In this document: positions 17,294-25,830 of the stretch, piece after piece | Layout: each line of letters begins with the position of its first letter | Position numbering within the stretch: the first letter of the stretch is position 1 | DNA from: Marinibacterium sp050389775 | GTDB lineage: Bacteria; Pseudomonadota; Alphaproteobacteria; Rhodobacterales; Rhodobacteraceae | Length of the DNA: 64,000 nucleotides | Assembly: GCF_050389775.1 (NCBI RefSeq) | Contig: NZ_CP177144.1 | Location: forward strand, 1,736,001 to 1,800,000 | Direction of reading: 5' to 3' | Translations under genes and position numbers: made by a program | The notes under the pieces: model-generated | Database searches by the model: none | Told to the model about the DNA's origin: nothing | Seen by the model: the letters and a program-made list of their open reading frames with translations, nothing else

Positions 17294-19489
17294 ATGGACG
17301 CGGTTGAGGAATTCGCACCCGGCGAGCCGGTGGCCGTCCTGACCACGCAGCCGCTCGACCGCCTGCTGGATTATGCCGCGCCCGAGACGGGCTGCCGGAC
17401 CGGGTCCTTTGTCGAGGTGCCGCTGGGCCCGCGCAAGGTGCTGGGCGTGGTCTGGGGCCCCGGGCAGGGCGATTTCGACCGGTCGAAGCTGCGCGCCGTG
17501 AACCGGGTGCTGGACGCGCCGCCGATGCGCGAGGAACTGCGGGCCTTCCTGGAGAAATGCGCGGCCTACACGCTGACGCCGATGCCGGCGATGCTGCGGC
17601 TGGCGACGCGTGCGCCGGGGCTGGGCGATCCGCCGTCGATGCGCCGGATCTACCGGCTGGGCGATGCCGCGCCCCAGCGGATGACCGATGCGCGGACGCG
17701 GGTGCTGGAGGTGCTGCGCGAGCATGGCGGGCTGGCCTTTACCCTGGGCGAGCTGGCCGAAATGGCCGGGGTGACGACATCGGTGGTCAAGGGGCTGGTC
17801 AAGCAGGGCGCCGTGCGCGAGGAGGACAGCCCGCGCGACCTGCCCTTCCCGCGGCTTGATCCCGACCGGCCGGGCAAGACCCTGACCGAAGACCAGGAGG
17901 CGGCGGCGGAAGCCCTGCGCGAGGGCGTGCGGGCGGGGCAATACGGCACGACGCTGCTGCGGGGGATCACCGGGTCGGGCAAGACCGAGGTCTACCTGGA
18001 AGCGGTGGCGGCCTGCCTCGAACGCGGGCGCCAGGCGCTGGTTCTGCTGCCCGAGATCGCGCTGACCAGCGAATTCCTGGCCCGGGTCGAGGCGCGCTTC
18101 GGGGCGCGGCCGGCGGAATGGCATTCGGGCGCGACGATGACCGAACGCCGGCGGATCTGGCGGATGGTCGGCGAGGGCGGGGCGCAGCTGGTCGTCGGCG
18201 CGCGGTCGGCGCTGTTCCTGCCGTTCCGCGACCTGGGCCTGGTGGTCGTCGACGAGGAACATGACACGGCCTACAAGCAGGAAGAGGGCGTGATGTACAA
18301 CGCCCGCGACATGGCCGTGCTGCGGGCGTCGATCTGCGGCGCGCAGGTGGTGCTGGCCTCGGCCACGCCGTCGCTGGAAAGCTGGGCGAACGTGCAGGCG
18401 GGCAAGTACCGGCGGATCGAGCTGACCTCGCGGTTCGGGGCGTCGATCCTGCCCGAGATGCGGGCGCTGGACATGCGGGCCGCAGGGCTGAAGGCCGGGC
18501 GGTGGATCTCGCCGGCGCTGGCCGAGGCGGTCGAGGCGCGGGTGGCCCGGGGCGAGCAGGCGCTGCTGTTCCTCAACCGGCGGGGCTATGCGCCGGTGAC
18601 GCTGTGCCGGGCCTGTGGCAGCCAGGTGGGCTGTCCGCATTGCGACGCGCGGATGGTCGAACACCGGTTTCTCAAGCGGCTGATGTGCCACCAATGCGGC
18701 GAGACGATGCCGATGCCCGAGGCCTGCCCGGATTGCGGGGCCGAGGACAAGCTGGCGCCGGTCGGGCCGGGGGTGGAGCGGCTGGCCGAGGAGGCCGGGC
18801 AGCTGTTTCCCGAGGCGCGGCTGGCTGTGCTGAGCTCGGACCTGTTCGGATCGGCCCGGGCGCTGAAGGCCGAGATCGAGAAGATCGCGGCGGGGGCGGC
18901 GGACATCATCATCGGCACCCAGCTGGTGGCCAAGGGGCACAATTTCCCGCTGCTGACGCTGGTTGGCGTGATCGATGCCGACCTGGGTCTGCAGGGGTCT
19001 GACCTGCGGGCGGCGGAACGGACGTTCCAGCTGATGCGGCAGGTGGCTGGACGGGCGGGACGGGCCGAGCGGGCCGGGCTGGCCCTGTTGCAGACCTATC
19101 AGCCCGACCACCCGGTGATCCGGTCGATCCTGGCCGGCGACGAAGAGGGGTTCTGGACCGCCGAGGCAGGCGAGCGCCAGGCCGCCGGGGTGCCGCCCTA
19201 CGGGCGGATGGCCGGGATCATCCTGTCGGGGTCGGACACGGCCCAGATCTTTGACCTGGGCAATGCGCTGGCGCGCAACGACGGGCCGTTGCGGGCGGTG
19301 GGGGCGCAGCTGTTCGGGCCGGCGCCGGCGCCGATCGCGCGGATCCGGGGGCGCCACCGGGTGCGGCTGCTGGTCAAGGCGCCGCGGGGCGTGGCGCTGC
19401 AGGAGGCGATCACGCGCTGGCTGGCGCCGGTGCGGCTGAAGGGCGATCTGCGGCTGGCGGTGGATATCGATCCGCAGAGTTTCTTCTGA
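17294..19489 (+). CDS. priA: Primosomal helicase PriA
   Basis: A 731-residue replication-restart helicase. The N-terminal DNA-binding domain reads VLTTQPLDRLLDYAAPE. Walker A is GITGSGKTEVYLE (from residue 224) and the DEAH-type box is VVDEEHDTAYKQEEG. The family zinc cluster is CRACGSQVGCPHCDARM followed by CHQCGETMPMPEACPDCG, eight cysteines in all. C-terminal helicase motifs include VGVIDADLGLQGSDLRAAER and QVAGRAGRAERAG. The ATG at 17294 has GGAGG 9 nt upstream. It restarts stalled forks, working with XerC and RuvABC functions encoded nearby, though not in one operon. Confidence 0.96.
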   Translation: MDAVEEFAPGEPVAVLTTQPLDRLLDYAAPETGCRTGSFVEVPLGPRKVLGVVWGPGQGDFDRSKLRAVNRVLDAPPMREELRAFLEKCAAYTLTPMPAMLRLATRAPGLGDPPSMRRIYRLGDAAPQRMTDARTRVLEVLREHGGLAFTLGELAEMAGVTTSVVKGLVKQGAVREEDSPRDLPFPRLDPDRPGKTLTEDQEAAAEALREGVRAGQYGTTLLRGITGSGKTEVYLEAVAACLERGRQALVLLPEIALTSEFLARVEARFGARPAEWHSGATMTERRRIWRMVGEGGAQLVVGARSALFLPFRDLGLVVVDEEHDTAYKQEEGVMYNARDMAVLRASICGAQVVLASATPSLESWANVQAGKYRRIELTSRFGASILPEMRALDMRAAGLKAGRWISPALAEAVEARVARGEQALLFLNRRGYAPVTLCRACGSQVGCPHCDARMVEHRFLKRLMCHQCGETMPMPEACPDCGAEDKLAPVGPGVERLAEEAGQLFPEARLAVLSSDLFGSARALKAEIEKIAAGAADIIIGTQLVAKGHNFPLLTLVGVIDADLGLQGSDLRAAERTFQLMRQVAGRAGRAERAGLALLQTYQPDHPVIRSILAGDEEGFWTAEAGERQAAGVPPYGRMAGIILSGSDTAQIFDLGNALARNDGPLRAVGAQLFGPAPAPIARIRGRHRVRLLVKAPRGVALQEAITRWLAPVRLKGDLRLAVDIDPQSFF

Positions 19490-19605
19490 CCGGGTGTCCG
19501 GTTTCGGCCCGTGCTGGCCCGTGCCGGCCGGGCGCCAGGCCCGGAGGCCGGCCCGCAACCGGGGCGCCGGTTTCTGAGACGTGGCGCGGGCGGCGGCCTG
19601 GGGCC

Positions 19606-19635
19606 GGATATTTATGAAGAGAAAGAAGCAGCAGG
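19606..19635 (+). repeat. AAAGAGAAAGAAGCAG-family element, single arm
   Basis: GGATATTTATGAAGAGAAAG followed by AAGCAGCAGG, located between priA and the MFS gene. It belongs to the element family also found at 26880, 36730, 39429, 39495, 39606 and 39717. It has one arm only, with no inverted partner nearby. Confidence 0.6.
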
Positions 19636-19701
19636 CGGCAGCTGTCGTGTGTATGCTTATTTGTCTCGCCAAGGGCAATTGCGGGGCGTAAAGGAGCAGG
19701 C

Positions 19702-20937
19702 ATGGCTCGTATCGTTCCCCTTTCCGACATCGGCGCGCAGCCGGCCTGGCGCCGGCCCATCGTGCTATTGACCCTGACTGCCCTGGCCATGCCCATCGCC
19801 TTTGCGACCTGGTCGGCGCTGTTGAACAACTTTGTCATCGAGGTGGCCGATTTCGACGGGTCGGACATCGGCTGGCTGCACACGGTGCGCGAGATCCCGG
19901 GTTTCCTGGCGATCGGGGTGATCGCCATCCTGATGGTCATGCGCGAGCAGGTGCTGGGGCTGTTGTCGCTGTTCCTGCTGGGCGTGGCCACGGCGGTGAC
20001 GGCCTGGTTCCCGACGATGGGGGGCATCCTGACCATCACCCTGCTGAGTTCGATCGGCTTTCATTACTACGAGACGGTCAACCAGTCGCTGCAGCTGCAA
20101 TGGATCGAGAAATCAAAGGCGCCGCAGGTGCTGGGCTGGCTGCTGGCGGCGGGATCGGCGGCGACGCTGGTGTCCTACGGGCTGATCGTGCTGCTCTGGG
20201 ACGCGCTGGGGCTGACCTATAACATCGTCTACCTGATGGCCGGGGGCACAACGGCGGTGCTGGCCGTGCTGGGCTTTCTGCTGTGGCCGCAATTCGAAGC
20301 GCCGCATCCGCAGGTCAAGAAGATGGTGCTGCGCCGGCGCTACTGGCTCTATTACGCGCTGCAGTTCATGTCGGGCGCGCGGCGGCAGATCTTCGTGGTC
20401 TTTGCCGGGTTCATGATGGTCGAACGCTTTGGCTTCGACGTGCACGAGGTGACATCGCTCTACCTGATCAACCTGGTGCTGAACATGGTCTGCGCGCCGC
20501 TGCTGGGCAAGGCCGTGTCGGCCTGGGGCGAGCGGCGGGCGCTGATCTTTGAATATGCCGGGCTGATCATCGTCTTCCTGGCCTATGGCGGGATCTATTT
20601 CTTTGGCTGGGGCGTGGTGCTGGCGGCGACGCTTTATGTCATCGACCACCTGTTCTTTGCCCTGGCCCTGGCGCTGAAGACCTATTTCCAGAAGATCGCC
20701 GATCCGGGTGATATCGCGCCCACCGCCGCCGTGGCCTTTACCATCAACCATATCGCCGCGGTGTTCCTGCCGGCCGGGCTGGGCTATCTGTGGCTGGTGT
20801 CGCCGGGCGGGGTCTTTGCGCTGGCCGCGGGCATGGCCGGGGTGTCTCTGGCGCTGGCCATGCTGATCCCGCGTCATCCCGAACCGGGGCACGAGACGAT
20901 CTTTGCCACGGCCGCCCCGGCCGCTGCCGCCGAATGA
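19702..20937 (+). CDS. MFS-family transporter
   Basis: A 411-residue polytopic membrane protein with about 12 hydrophobic segments, such as PIVLLTLTALAMPIAFATW, GFLAIGVIAILMVM, WLLAAGSAATLVSYGLIVLL and LFFALALALKTYF. A charged cytoplasmic loop (HPQVKKMVLRRRYWLYY) splits the two six-helix halves, as in the major facilitator superfamily. AGGAG lies 5 nt before the ATG. The substrate is unknown. It stands alone and is followed by a perfect 7-bp hairpin at 20950-20971. Confidence 0.82.
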   Translation: MARIVPLSDIGAQPAWRRPIVLLTLTALAMPIAFATWSALLNNFVIEVADFDGSDIGWLHTVREIPGFLAIGVIAILMVMREQVLGLLSLFLLGVATAVTAWFPTMGGILTITLLSSIGFHYYETVNQSLQLQWIEKSKAPQVLGWLLAAGSAATLVSYGLIVLLWDALGLTYNIVYLMAGGTTAVLAVLGFLLWPQFEAPHPQVKKMVLRRRYWLYYALQFMSGARRQIFVVFAGFMMVERFGFDVHEVTSLYLINLVLNMVCAPLLGKAVSAWGERRALIFEYAGLIIVFLAYGGIYFFGWGVVLAATLYVIDHLFFALALALKTYFQKIADPGDIAPTAAVAFTINHIAAVFLPAGLGYLWLVSPGGVFALAAGMAGVSLALAMLIPRHPEPGHETIFATAAPAAAAE

Positions 20938-20949
20938 CATGACACGGCT

Positions 20950-20971
20950 GCCCGGTCCATTCCGACCGGGC
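20950..20971 (+). terminator. Hairpin after the MFS gene
   Basis: GCCCGGT (20950-20956) and ACCGGGC (20965-20971) with an 8-nt loop, 12 bp after the transporter stop. There is no T-tract, so it may be a Rho-associated or REP-like stem rather than a strong intrinsic terminator. Confidence 0.4.
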
Positions 20972-21062
20972 GGTGGCCCCGGCAAGGCGCGGGGCAACGC
21001 ATCGAGATTTGAGTGAGATTTGAGAGTGTATTCGTGACACTGAGCGTGGGTCGGGCTTTCCC

Positions 21063-22439
21063 GTGAGTATCCTGAACGAACCCGGCCGGTTTCTGACCGG
21101 CTCGACGATGGCCCATGTCCTGCGCATGGCCCTGACGGGCACGGTGGGCTTTCTGTTCATCTTTGCCGTCGATGCGATGAACCTCTACTGGCTGTCGCGG
21201 ACGGGCGACACGATGCTGATCGCCGCGGCGGGCTTTGCCTTTGCCGTCCAGGTCATCTCGGTGGCCACGGGGATCAGCATGATGATCGCCGCCACGGCGC
21301 TGGTCTCAAGGTCGATCGGGGCCGGCGATACGGCCCTGGCCCGGCGCCAGACGACCAGCGCGGCGATCCTGGCCGCGCTGTTGCAGGCGCTGATCGCCCT
21401 GGTGCTGCTGGCCTTCCGCCACCAGATCCTGGCGGCCCTGGGTGCGGGAGGCGAGGCGGCCGAGCATGCCGCGCGCTACCTGCTGATCTCGTTGCCGTCG
21501 CTGACGATCATCGGGGCGGGCATGGTGATCAACGGGGCGATCCGGGCGCAGGGCGATGCACGGCGGTCGGTGGCCGTGACCATGGCCGGCGGGCTGGTGT
21601 CGCTGATGCTCGATCCGATCCTGATCTTCGGGCTGGGCTGGGGGCTGGAAGGCGCGGCGATCGGGGTGGGCGTGGCGCGCATCGTCAGCTTTGCCCTGGG
21701 CATCCGCGTGGCCCGGCGCGTCCATGACCTGCTGGCCCGGCCGCGGCTGGCCGACCTGGGCGAGAGCCTCGGGCCCTTTGCGCGCATCGCCCTGCCGGCC
21801 CTGCTGACCCAGCTGGCCCGGCCGGTGGGCACGGCCCTGCTGGTCGCCGTGATGGCCCGGTTCGGCGAAGAGGCCATGGCCGGCTGGGCCGTGCTGACCC
21901 GGCTGATCATGGTGGCCTTTGGCGGGCTCTTTGCCCTGGCGGCGGCAATCGGGGGGATCTTTGGCCAGAACCTGGGCGCCGGGCGCTACGACCGCCTGCG
22001 CAGCACCTACCGCGATGCGGTGATCTTTGGCCTGGGCTACGTGGCCATCGTCTGGATCCTGCTGCACCTGGCCACCGAACCTGTCATCCGGGCCTTTGGC
22101 CTGACCGGCCAGGGCGCCGAGGTCATCCGGGCCTTTACCTCGGTAGGGGCGGGGGGCTTTCTGTTTGCCGTCGGGCTCTTCGTGACCAACGCGGCCTTCA
22201 ATGCCCTGGGCCGAGCGCCCTGGGCCACGGCGATCAACTGGCTGCGCGAAGGCCTGCTGACCTTCCCCGTGGCCAGCCTGATGGCCGCGTCCTTCGGGGC
22301 GGTCGGGGTCGTCTATTCGCAGATTGTGGTCAGCATGGTCATCGGCAGTGTTGCCGGGTTGATCGGGATGTGGTTCATCCGCAATCTCAAGCCGGGCACC
22401 GCCCCGGATGCCCCCGTCGAACCGACCATCGCCCAATAG
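21063..22439 (+). CDS. MATE-family multidrug/cation antiporter
   Basis: A 458-residue membrane protein with 12 hydrophobic segments in two repeats. The opening NEPGRFLTGSTMAHVLRMAL and the segments SVATGISMMIAATALVSRSIG and GGIFGQNLGAGRYDRLRSTYRDA are MATE hallmarks. It would export drugs or metabolites in exchange for Na+ or H+. The GTG at 21063 is chosen because the residues before Met16 are family-like; no strong RBS is seen. prmA begins 8 bp after its stop, so the two are probably co-transcribed. Confidence 0.9.
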   Translation: MSILNEPGRFLTGSTMAHVLRMALTGTVGFLFIFAVDAMNLYWLSRTGDTMLIAAAGFAFAVQVISVATGISMMIAATALVSRSIGAGDTALARRQTTSAAILAALLQALIALVLLAFRHQILAALGAGGEAAEHAARYLLISLPSLTIIGAGMVINGAIRAQGDARRSVAVTMAGGLVSLMLDPILIFGLGWGLEGAAIGVGVARIVSFALGIRVARRVHDLLARPRLADLGESLGPFARIALPALLTQLARPVGTALLVAVMARFGEEAMAGWAVLTRLIMVAFGGLFALAAAIGGIFGQNLGAGRYDRLRSTYRDAVIFGLGYVAIVWILLHLATEPVIRAFGLTGQGAEVIRAFTSVGAGGFLFAVGLFVTNAAFNALGRAPWATAINWLREGLLTFPVASLMAASFGAVGVVYSQIVVSMVIGSVAGLIGMWFIRNLKPGTAPDAPVEPTIAQ

Positions 22440-22447
22440 GACCTGCC

Positions 22448-23320
22448 ATGACCACCTTTACCGCCCTGACCACGCTGACCGGACGCAAACAGGCCGAGGC
22501 GCTCGGCGAGGCGATGGAACGGCTGACGCCCGAGCCGACCGGCGTCGGTGTCTTCGAACTGGAAGACGGATCGGGCCTGTGGGAAGTGGGCGGCTATTTC
22601 ACCGAAGCCCCGGACCAGGCCGGGTTGGCCCTGCTGGCCGAACTGTTCGGCGCGCGGGGCTTTGTCATTTCGGAACTGCCGGAAACCGACTGGGTGGCCA
22701 AGGTCAAGCGCGAGCTGGCGCCGGTCGAGGCCGGGCGGTTCTTTGTCTATGGCAGCCATGATGCCGACCGGGTGCCCGCCGGGGTCGAGCCGCTGCTCAT
22801 CGACGCGGCCATGGCCTTTGGCACTGGCCACCACGGCACGACGCTGGGCTGTCTCAAGGCGCTGGACTGGCTGATCGGCCAGGGCCAGGCCAAGGCCCGG
22901 GTGGCCGATATCGGCTGCGGCACCGCCGTTCTGGCCATGGCCGCCGCGCGGACCTGGCCCGACCGGGTCATCGCCTCGGACATCGACCCGGTGGCCGTCG
23001 ACGTGGCCGAGGCCAACGTGCGGGCCAACGACCTGGACGGCCGGGTCGATTGCGTCGAGGCCGCGGGCTTTGACCATCCCGCGCTGGCCGCGGCCGCGCC
23101 CTTTGACCTGATCTTTGCCAATATCCTCAAGGGCCCGCTGATGGCCCTGTCGCCCGACCTGTGCGGCGCGCTGGAACCGGGCGGTCATGCGATTCTCTCG
23201 GGCATCCTGGTCGAACAGGCCGACGACGTGGTCGCGGAATATGCACGCCATGGCGCCAATCTGGAGCGGCGCGAGGACATTGGTGACTGGTCGACGCTAA
23301 TCCTGCGTAAAACCCTGTAA
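22448..23320 (+). CDS. prmA: Ribosomal protein L11 methyltransferase
   Basis: A 290-residue SAM-dependent enzyme that trimethylates lysines and the N-terminus of L11. An N-terminal substrate-recognition domain (residues 1-100) is followed by FGTGHHGTTLGCLKALDWL. The SAM loop ADIGCGTAVLAMAAA and the catalytic-region motif FDLIFANILKGPLMALSPDL (N-I-L signature) follow. The length and order of motifs are standard for PrmA. It is probably co-transcribed with the MATE gene and closed by the hairpin at 23323. Confidence 0.95.
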   Translation: MTTFTALTTLTGRKQAEALGEAMERLTPEPTGVGVFELEDGSGLWEVGGYFTEAPDQAGLALLAELFGARGFVISELPETDWVAKVKRELAPVEAGRFFVYGSHDADRVPAGVEPLLIDAAMAFGTGHHGTTLGCLKALDWLIGQGQAKARVADIGCGTAVLAMAAARTWPDRVIASDIDPVAVDVAEANVRANDLDGRVDCVEAAGFDHPALAAAAPFDLIFANILKGPLMALSPDLCGALEPGGHAILSGILVEQADDVVAEYARHGANLERREDIGDWSTLILRKTL

Positions 23321-23352
23321 TCGCGGCACATTTTCGCCGCATTTTAAGGGTT
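23311..23352 (+). terminator. Terminator after prmA
   Basis: GCGGC (23323-23327) pairs with GCCGC (23336-23340) and is followed by ATTTT. An outer stem AACCCT (23311-23316, overlapping the last prmA codons) with AGGGTT (23347-23352) encloses it. Confidence 0.55.
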
Positions 23353-23425
23353 CGCCCCATTTTTGCCACAATTCGTCCGTATCCCAAGCCATCCGACGGT
23401 GGGGGCCTCGGTACTGGAGTTCGTC

Positions 23426-23773
23426 ATGTCGGGCGATTTCGAAGGGTTTGACGCGCGGTTGCGCCGCATAGAGCGCAACAAGCGTCAGCTGGCCAATGGC
23501 TATGAACTGCACATGCAGAACGACGGGCTGATCGTTGCCCGCCCGCGCCGGTCACGTTCGCTGGGCGTGCCGCCCCGGGCCATCATCCTCTTCATCGCCG
23601 GTGTCCTGCTCTTCAAGGGTATCCTGATCGCCTCGCTCGGCCCGCTGGCCTATGGCGAACGTGTCACGGCCCTGGGTAATGGGTCGATCGTCGAGCAGGC
23701 CGGCGCCTGGGTCATGCAGATCGATCCCGTCTCGGCCGAGATCGGCGCGCGCATTGCCCATTACCTGAAATAG
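23426..23773 (+). CDS. Small membrane protein of unknown function
   Basis: A 115-residue protein. A basic, cytosolic N-terminus (FDARLRRIERNKRQLANGYEL) is followed by GLIVARPRRSRSLGVPPRA and a single clear transmembrane helix (IILFIAGVLLFKGILIASLG, about residues 57-76). A 40-residue C-terminus follows, probably periplasmic. The start at MSGDFEGF has GGAG 7 nt upstream. Proteins of this layout are common and uncharacterised in Rhodobacterales. It follows the prmA terminator, so it likely has its own promoter. Confidence 0.75.
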   Translation: MSGDFEGFDARLRRIERNKRQLANGYELHMQNDGLIVARPRRSRSLGVPPRAIILFIAGVLLFKGILIASLGPLAYGERVTALGNGSIVEQAGAWVMQIDPVSAEIGARIAHYLK

Positions 23774-24095
23774 CCGACCCGGCGCCCGCTTCGGACTCCA
23801 GGTTCAAACCAGGTCTCAATCCCTGTCAAACCCCGGGATCATATCCCGGCGACAGGCCCCGCAACGGCGCGACATGGCCGGCGGCCCGAGGGGCGCGGAG
23901 GGGCGGGGATGATTGTCTTTGGAAATCCGTGCCGGTCGATGCTGCCATGGGGTGGCATCCCGGTCTTTTCGGATCCGGCGGCGGGCCCTGTGCCGTATCG
24001 TGGCAGGCCGCCGCTGGGATCCAGAGCCGCCCCTGTCAGGGCGGGGGTGACGACGCCGCGCGAGGCTTTGCGCGCGGCGCGTCAATGTCCACGCA
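23774..24095. other. Intergenic region downstream of the DUF1127 gene, with two hairpins
   Basis: The gap contains hairpin CGCCGCGCG/CGCGCGGCG (24054-24079, 9 bp, 8-nt loop), starting 16 nt after the leftward DUF1127 stop. A second stem CCGCCC/GGGCGG lies at 24027-24044. On the minus strand the remaining transcript would contain C-rich stretches such as CCGCCCCTCCGCGCCCCTCG. In Rhodobacter, DUF1127 genes can carry small RNAs in their 3' regions, so this segment is a candidate sRNA host. No protein-coding signal is seen. Confidence 0.45.
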
Positions 24096-24314
24096 TCAGC
24101 GAGTCCAGCGGCCGAGCGAGACGGAATCGATGTCGCCGCGGGCCAGACCGATGTCTTCGAGTTCGCGGTCGGTCAGACGCGACAGCGAGTTGCGCGTGCG
24201 GCGGGCATCGTTCCAGCCGGCGAAGGCGGCGAAGAGATGCGAGATGGGCGACATCATGCGGCCTGCGGGGCCGGTGGTGCCATAGTCGGGACGAGTGGTG
24301 TCAAAAGCAGCCAT
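24096..24314 (-). CDS. DUF1127 (YjiS-like) small protein
   Basis: A 72-residue protein whose C-terminal part RNSLSRLTDRELEDIGLARG matches the DUF1127 domain (LxxLxDRxLxDIGLxRxD). The N-terminus is variable. DUF1127 proteins are small, arginine-rich, and in alphaproteobacteria have been linked to RNA binding, stress responses and phosphate or carbon metabolism (for example CcaF1 of Rhodobacter). The gene stands alone with hairpins directly after it. Confidence 0.88.
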   Translation of the reverse strand: MAAFDTTRPDYGTTGPAGRMMSPISHLFAAFAGWNDARRTRNSLSRLTDRELEDIGLARGDIDSVSLGRWTR

Positions 24315-24664
24315 TTTCCGTTTCCTGATTGTAGGGTGGTCTGATGAACCCGATCACCGGGTCTGGCTCGCACATAGATTGCCCAATATGGCGGCGCAAT
24401 ACGGGCTTCTTGCAAGTTTGATATGCGTTTTGTGAATACCGGAGATTGCGGTAACGGGGCCGTCATAATGTGACATTTCCCGTGCTTTTTATGTGTCGTT
24501 TCCGGCCATCCAGATGTCGTTTTCCAGGTGGGTTTGTCGCGCAGGGGACAGGCGATGTCGCAAAGGCGACACCGGCCGGTCCGGGCCGAAGCGCTTGGCA
24601 GATGTTCGCGTTTCGTGCTAACGGTTGAAAAAATTCCAACACGGGCACGGGGCAGGGCGGCGGA
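24315..24664. other. Divergent promoter region, DUF1127 / ruvC
   Basis: This stretch is AT-richer than the surroundings, which suits a double promoter region. It holds a GTTC-N7-GTGC LexA-like box near ruvC (listed separately) and a short stem ACCCG/CGGGT close to the DUF1127 start. No coding sequence or known RNA was recognised. Confidence 0.5.
24604..24618 (+). promoter_or_regulatory. Possible LexA (SOS) box before ruvC
   Basis: GTTCGCGTTTCGTGC reads GTTC-N7-GTGC, 7 of 8 bases of the GTTC-N7-GTTC box used by LexA in Rhodobacter/Paracoccus-type alphaproteobacteria. It ends 46 bp before the ruvC ATG. ruvCAB are common SOS genes. One mismatch and no other support keep it tentative. Confidence 0.4.
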
Positions 24665-25165
24665 ATGCGGGTATTGGGCATCGATCCGGGATTGCAGACC
24701 ATGGGCTGGGGCGTGATCGAGCAGAACGGCAGCCGGCTGAGTCACGTGGCCAACGGCATCTGCACGACCAGCGGGCGCGATGACCTGGCCGGGCGGCTGC
24801 TGTCGCTCTTCGACCAGCTCAGCGCGGTGCTGCGCGATCATGCGCCCGACGAGGCGGCGGTGGAAAAGACCTTCGTCAACAAGGACGGGTCGGGCACGCT
24901 GAAACTGGGCCAGGCCCGGGGCGTGGCCCTTCTGGTGCCGGCGCGGGCGGGGCTGCCGGTCGGTGAATATTCCCCCAATTCGGTCAAGAAGACGGTGGTC
25001 GGCGTGGGCCATGCCGACAAGCGCCAGGTCATGCACATGGTGCGCCTGCAATTGCCCGGCGCCCAGCCGACCAGCCCCGATGCGGCCGACGCCCTGGCCA
25101 TCGCGATCTGCCATGCCCGCCACGGCGGGGCCGGGGGCGTGACCCTGCGCGAGGTGCGGGCATGA
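24665..25165 (+). CDS. ruvC: Holliday junction resolvase RuvC
   Basis: A 166-residue endonuclease that cuts Holliday junctions symmetrically. The first catalytic acid is Asp7 in MRVLGIDPGLQTMGWGVI. The next is Glu in AAVEKTFVNKDGSGTLKLGQARG, and the terminal pair lies in SPDAADALAIAICHARH (D-x-x-D). KKTVVGVGHADKRQVMHMV supplies the basic residues. Its TGA overlaps the ruvA ATG by 4 nt, and ruvA-ruvB follow, giving the full resolvasome in one operon. Confidence 0.96.
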   Translation: MRVLGIDPGLQTMGWGVIEQNGSRLSHVANGICTTSGRDDLAGRLLSLFDQLSAVLRDHAPDEAAVEKTFVNKDGSGTLKLGQARGVALLVPARAGLPVGEYSPNSVKKTVVGVGHADKRQVMHMVRLQLPGAQPTSPDAADALAIAICHARHGGAGGVTLREVRA

Positions 25166-25827
25166 TCGGGCGGCTGTCGGGGCGGCTGGATTATCGGGCC
25201 GGCGATCACGTGCTGATCGATGTGCGCGGGGTGGGCTACGTGGTCTATTGTTCCGAACGCACCCTGGCCGCGCTGCCCGGGCCGGGCGAGGCGGTGTCGC
25301 TTTATACCGACCTGCTGGTGCGCGAGGACTTGTTGCAGCTCTTCGGTTTTCCGTCCCTGGTCGAGAAGGAATGGCACCGGCTGCTGATGTCGGTCCAGGG
25401 GGTCGGGGCCAAGGCGTCGCTGGCCATCCTGGGCGCGTTGGGCGCGGATGGGGTCAGCCGGGCGATTGCCCTGGGCGACTGGTCGGCGGTGACGGCGGCC
25501 AAGGGCATCGGGCCCAAGTCGGCACAGCGCATCGTGCTCGATCTCAAGGACAAGGCGCCGACGGTCATGGCCATGACCGCCCCGGCCAGCGCTCCGGCCG
25601 CGCCCGTGGCCGAACCGTCGGACGCGGTGATCGATCCCGCCCCGCCGGCCGCTCCGCCGCCGCCGCCATCGAATGCCCAGGCCGATGCGCTCTCGGCGCT
25701 GACCAACCTGGGCTATGCCCCGGGCGAGGCCGCGGCGGCCGTGGCCGAGGCCCTGGGCGAGACGCCCGGGGGGGATGCCTCGACCGTGATCCGCGCGGCG
25801 CTGCGCCTGCTGGCTCCGAAAGGCTAA
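25162..25827 (+). CDS. ruvA: Holliday junction helicase subunit RuvA
   Basis: A 221-residue tetrameric junction-binding protein. Domain I is MIGRLSGRLDYRAGDHVLID. Domain II has the helix-hairpin-helix motifs (LLMSVQGVGAKASLAILGAL and AAKGIGPKSAQRIVLDLKDK). A Pro/Ala-rich linker of about 45 residues, longer than in E. coli, leads to domain III (ALSALTNLGYAPGEAAAAVAE), which contacts RuvB. It overlaps ruvC, and ruvB starts 3 bp downstream. Confidence 0.95.
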   Translation: MIGRLSGRLDYRAGDHVLIDVRGVGYVVYCSERTLAALPGPGEAVSLYTDLLVREDLLQLFGFPSLVEKEWHRLLMSVQGVGAKASLAILGALGADGVSRAIALGDWSAVTAAKGIGPKSAQRIVLDLKDKAPTVMAMTAPASAPAAPVAEPSDAVIDPAPPAAPPPPPSNAQADALSALTNLGYAPGEAAAAVAEALGETPGGDASTVIRAALRLLAPKG

Positions 25828-25830
25828 ACG

